NCBI GenBank assembly: GCA_009599575.1
Contig: VWND01000072.1
Location: forward strand, 248,001 to 312,000
Length of the DNA: 64,000 nucleotides
From: Blumeriella jaapii
Lineage: Eukaryota; Ascomycota; Leotiomycetes; Helotiales; Drepanopezizaceae
Reading direction: 5' to 3'
Of the stretch, positions 60,291 through 64,000 are shown piece by piece; positions within the stretch are counted from its first letter, which is position 1; each line of letters opens with the position of its first letter. The position numbers and the translations under genes are program-made. The notes beneath the pieces are model-generated. The model was not told the origin of the DNA. It ran no database searches and saw only the letters and a program-made list of their open reading frames with translations.

Positions 60291-60600
60291 AATTAATAAG
60301 TTTGAATACAAAATCGAAAAATTAATCGCCTGTCGAATGCAGCGGAAAACCCTTTAATACAAAGTTTTTTAAATAAGCTTAAATAAAGATTTTACGTGGT
60401 ATTCCGCGTCTGATTTTATATACGCTTTTCTGAAAATGCGCGATTTTTATTTGGCGTATAAAAAGCTTTCCGATCCTTTTGCAAAACTTATAGATTAGCT
60501 GAAGGCATATTCCGAAAGTTTGGACTCGTACGATTATTTGAATAATGACGTACTAATAGATAAAAGCTCGAGGGCGCGCTTTTTTCGGACGGGGAGATAG
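60291..60600 (+). pseudogene. G5 chromodomain and pol C-terminus
   Basis: EYKIEKLIACRMQRKTLQYK, then FTWYSASDFIYA near 60395-60430 and MRDFYLAY: a chromodomain with its aromatic positions. The frame ends ARFFRTGR-stop, and that end doubles as the polypurine tract (60578-60600). Confidence 0.85.
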
Positions 60601-60894
60601 TGTAACGATTCATTCTGTTGCCATTTTTCGTGTCACCCCAGCAACTACGTATAGCTGTAAGTTTTCCAGTAATTACGTATAGCTGTAAGCTTCCTGGTCT
60701 TTTGGTAAGTTTCTCCATCAACTGTGGAGATTATCATGTATATAAGGCTTTTTCTCCTTAGCAACCTCTGCCTTTTGCAGTTGTTGATTTTAAATGAATA
60801 TTTTTGTTATAAAACCAAAGGCTCGTTTTATACCATGTGAACACGGCGATCAGTTGACTGATCTCCCAGCCCTCCGACTGATTAGATCGTTACA
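60601..60894 (+). repeat. G5 3' LTR
   Basis: 294 bp, TGTAACGATT...CGTTACA. The right half is intact, the left half RIP-damaged, the reverse of the 5' LTR. Confidence 0.93.
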
Positions 60895-60899
60895 TTAAT

Positions 60900-61569
60900 C
60901 GCGGAAATTCTCGGAAATGTTTTTTGCTATACGCATATATATATACGCTTCTATTAAAATAATTTTATTTTTCATTTAATACGGCAAAAACGCTCGATTG
61001 CTTTTGAAAACAAAATAACTTGTGTAAAAGCTTTATAACGTAGTTAAAATAAAAACGAAAGCAGATTTATTAGCAATAAAATTTAAATAGCTCGATTACC
61101 GCGATATAAATATAAAAAAAATAATTTTAAAAAAAAAAAAGTATAAAAAAGCAATTAAAAAAGTCTGGAATAAAACCAAAGTTTTAAAAAAAACGCTAAT
61201 TAAAAAAAAAAATCTGATTTTAATTTACGACGTTCAGCGCGCTATTAATAAATCGGCCGATATTAAACTTAATTATAAATGGCTCGGACCTTACGAAATA
61301 TACGAGGCCGAGTTAAATAAAAGCTATTATAAGCTTACGAAATTCGATAAAACAAAACTAAAAAAAACGTTCGCCGCCAATCGGTTAAAGCGATTTTACA
61401 AAAAAAATTAGCAAATTTATTTTTTGGATTTTGATTTAAACAGCGGTTTCGATTTTAGCGATTCCGACGACGATTCCGATCAAAGCGATTATATTTCTGA
61501 AAAAGAAAAACCTTTTAGAAAAGTTTGGAAACAGCCGAACGACGATTCCGCTACTAAAACCACAATTTA
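60900..61569 (+). pseudogene. G4 integrase C-terminus with acidic tail
   Basis: NYKWLGPYEIYEAELNKSYY near 61270-61330 is the SH3-like C-terminal domain; then KRFYKKN, and SDSDDDSDQSDYISEKEK near 61455-61510; stop near 61568. Confidence 0.82.
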
Positions 61570-62050
61570 AATCGTGATTTTATTTATAATCGAAAAAAAA
61601 AAAGATGCATACAAGATTGTTTACTAATTGTTTTATTGTTTTTATTATTTATTGTTTTTTTTTTATTGTATGCTATTTTATTATTTTTGTTTTAATATAT
61701 ATTGTTTATTTTTAAAATCTTTTTTTATATTGTTTAAAACATTTATTATACTTTTTTTTGTTTGATTGTACTTTTTGTTTATTAAAACAAAAGCTTTGTA
61801 TATATTTAAGCCGCATATTTAATATATTTATATTGCTCGCATATTTTACGAAAACTATTTTTTATGCATTTTATTATTTGCTACTTTTTGTACTGTTTAC
61901 TTTTTTCGTTATTTTGAACGAATGCTTATCTAAACAATTATAATTTATTAAAAAAATAATATACGGATTTCCGTGGCTTTTGGATACAAATATTTTATAA
62001 TTTTCGTATTTTTTTCCAATTATTTTTTAATAAATATAAAACATTTTTTT
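61570..62050. other. AT-rich spacer of G4
   Basis: Counterpart of 30940-31310; no coding sequence seen. Confidence 0.6.
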
Positions 62051-62059
62051 AATTAACAA

Positions 62060-64000
62060 ACTTATCGATATTATATCGTTTTTTAAGCAAGGCGTTGTTA
62101 AATCTGACAAATTTATTTTTAATTTATTTTGGAACGGAATTATTATACGTAATTTTTCCGAATTTAAGCAAATATATAATGCCGTTATTTTAGATTAATA
62201 AGCAGCTTTCGTAAAAATATTTATAAAGCAATTCGATATAATAATTAAAAACGTTAACGAATTTCTATTCGATTACGAAGATTTCGTTAAAGCTGAATTC
62301 GTTCGCAAAAGTTTTAATTACGACAAATTCCTGCTAAACTACGACAACGCTTTAAAAGCTTTCGCCGAAGCAAAAAAAGCTCGAAATAATAAAAAAAAAG
62401 TGACAGACCGAATATTACGCTTTTTGCTAAATTAATAAAAAAAAGATATTTAAAAATACGTTAGCAAAATTATCGGTGTTATTTTATTTCGGCATTTCGC
62501 TCGCTTTTTCGAAATTATTATTTTTATTAAAAAAAAAGTCTGGGTATTAAACGCTTATATTTTCAAAGCGCAAGCCTTAAAAACTAATAATTTAAAAGCC
62601 CGCAGATTCATAAGCTTTTTTACAGCTGTTTGCAAATTAATCGACGACGCTATATAATCGTTAAAAAAAGTTTTAATCGGCTGCGAAATTTTAAATCTGA
62701 TCTTTTTTTAAAATAAAAAACTAAACGTCGCTAAATGCGGCATTTTTATATCGAAAAAAAAAAACGACGCTATTTCGATATTTTAAATTTATAACGACGA
62801 AAGAAACGAAAAAGCTAATATTATTTTCGTTTAATTCGAAAAAATATACGCGGTAGCAATTAATATTTTTAAAACAGCTAAAACAATTCGGCGATTTTTA
62901 TTTTTAACTGTCGAAAACGAATCCGAGGACGAAATCAGAAGCGTAATAGCAAACAACCGCTTATTCGAATATAAAAAATTTATTATATTTATAGAAATAA
63001 TTTCGGAAAAAGTAAAAACAAAAGACGTAAAAAAACGCGTCGATATTTCCGAAATCTTTTTTATTCGAAAAAAAAAATTATTTACGTCGTTAATAAAAAA
63101 GGTATCGCGAATAAAAATAATCGGAAATCGACGCCGAGCTATAAGTTTTAAGCTAATTAATAAAAAACGCGACGATTTTACGAAATCAGATTTAAAAAAC
63201 GCCGGCATTCCGAAAAAAAAAAATCCAAACGATTTTAAATCTGATTTTTCGAAATTAAATACGCAAACACCAGAAACGCTTATTGCGTTTAAAAACGTCG
63301 AACCGCTAATATTTTAAATTTTAATAAAAGCATTTAAGATTTCGATTATTATACGATTCGATCGAAAAAGCTTGAAAAAAAATATCGAAATTATCGCGGA
63401 AAAAATTATACAAAAAATATAAAATTAAATTATTTTGCTTAAAACTTTCGCTTTCGACGACGAAACGATTTAAAAGTTTTATTTCGATATTTTTATATAA
63501 AGGCTAGATAAATCCGTTAGCTTTTTTCTTTTTGCTTCGAACGAAAACTAAATCAAGCTTTTTTCGAAAAATTGCAAATATAATACGCTAAAGCAAATAA
63601 AAAAGACTTTTGAAAACGGTGACCCGTTTTTACTCGAGCTTTTTTTCGTTAAAAAACTTCGATTTTTTAATTTCGTTTTTACAAATAATATTAACGCCAA
63701 AAAAACGGCAAATTTTATTATTTTTACGTGCGTTATTACGCGGCGTATTACGATTTAATTACAAAAAGAATTAACGTTATCGGCTTCGCTGATCGATTCG
63801 CTGTTATTAAAAATTCGGACTACGACGTATTCGAAATTGATTTTAATAATTAATTTATATTTCGACGAAAAACTGCGAAAATTATTTAAGCGCGTACGAA
63901 AGTTTACCTGGGTTACGCAAATTTTAAAATAAATTCTAAAACTTTTAACGCGATTACAAAGCTCGATTAAAACGTGGAAAAATAAAAGCAACAAATATTT
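62060..64000 (+). pseudogene. G4 extra ORF, 5' part
   Basis: Parallels the G2 extra ORF from its start to just past the GFADRFA..NSDYDVFEI segment, with RIP-type stops. It shares the frame break at the 7-A run near 63698-63704. Confidence 0.65.
63080..63112 (+). repeat. 33-bp palindromic-end repeat, copy 12 (G4 extra ORF)
   Basis: Degraded: ATTTACGTCG...TATCGCGAAT, at the same place as copy 4 in G2. Confidence 0.6.

Larger units (their letters stand above)
54434..60894 (+). mobile_element. G5: complete chromovirus (Ty3/gypsy), RIP-mutated
   Basis: 6,461 bp. LTRs are at 54434-54726 and 60601-60894. TSD TTGAT at 54429-54433 and TTAAT at 60895-60899 (one G-to-A change). The empty site is visible in G1 near 38783. 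Gag, protease, RT, RNase H, integrase and chromodomain follow in order on the plus strand. Less damaged than its host G4. Confidence 0.95.
60895..64000 (+). mobile_element. G4 segment 2: integrase end, spacer and extra ORF, runs off the window
   Basis: Continues from 54433 as judged from G1 (38779 onward). By comparison with G2, about 2 kb including the 3' LTR should remain beyond 64000. Confidence 0.9.

Noticed and set aside
16407..63112. CRISPR-like array from the repeated 33-mers
   Set aside because: Copies are dispersed, lie inside coding sequence and have no regular spacers; the host is eukaryotic.
9236..64000. Mitochondrial or plasmid origin of the AT-rich block
   Set aside because: The content is nested nuclear LTR elements with target duplications and RIP-type stops; no mitochondrial genes, tRNAs or rRNAs are seen.

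Overview
The window looks like nuclear DNA of a filamentous ascomycete (Pezizomycotina). The first 9 kb holds ordinary-composition genes with short GT-AG introns (50-118 nt, GTAAG/GTATG donors, CTGAY branch sites). The remaining 55 kb is a very AT-rich block of LTR retrotransposons whose reading frames are full of TAA, TAG and TGA where CAA, CAG and TGG are expected. That is the signature of repeat-induced point mutation (RIP, C-to-T at CpA). The species cannot be named from the sequence alone.

Gene island (1-9235). There are three supported genes: a secreted protein of unknown function on the minus strand (1-1448, four exons, running off the left edge); a single-exon type II membrane protein with glycosyltransferase-like motifs (3197-4651); and a three-exon 2EXR-domain protein (6512-8049). 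The intervals between them contain no convincing gene.

Transposon block (9236-64000). I could resolve it into a nested set using shared LTRs, target-site duplications (TSDs) and interrupted sequences that are intact in a sister copy. Copia A (starts 9236) is interrupted at 12797 by gypsy G1 (+). G1 is interrupted by Copia B (16506-24727, TSD GTTTT), by gypsy G2 of G1's own family (27103-38390, minus strand, TSD TTAT) and by chromovirus G3 (from 40870, minus strand). G3 is interrupted by a small non-autonomous LTR element (43256-44697, TSD ACCGG) and cut at 48322 by gypsy G4 (+, same family as G1 and G2). G4 is interrupted by chromovirus G5 (54434-60894, TSD TTGAT/TTAAT) and leaves the window at 64000. 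The far ends of Copia A, G1, G3 and G4 should lie beyond the right edge.

Points that go beyond routine annotation: (1) the G1/G2/G4 family carries a long extra sense ORF (about 1,080 codons) between integrase and the 3' LTR; (2) Copia B carries a roughly 410-codon ORF on the opposite strand between RNase H and its 3' LTR; (3) a 33-bp element with inverted-repeat ends sits at five different coding sites in two unrelated retrotransposon families, in three reading frames and both orientations, always 33 bp long; (4) the small LTR element is untouched by RIP, has identical LTRs and encodes a short proline-rich protein; (5) the G1/G2/G4 integrase ends in an acidic Asp/Ser tail where G3 and G5 have a chromodomain. 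All retrotransposon genes here are pseudogenes except possibly the small ORF of the non-autonomous element.
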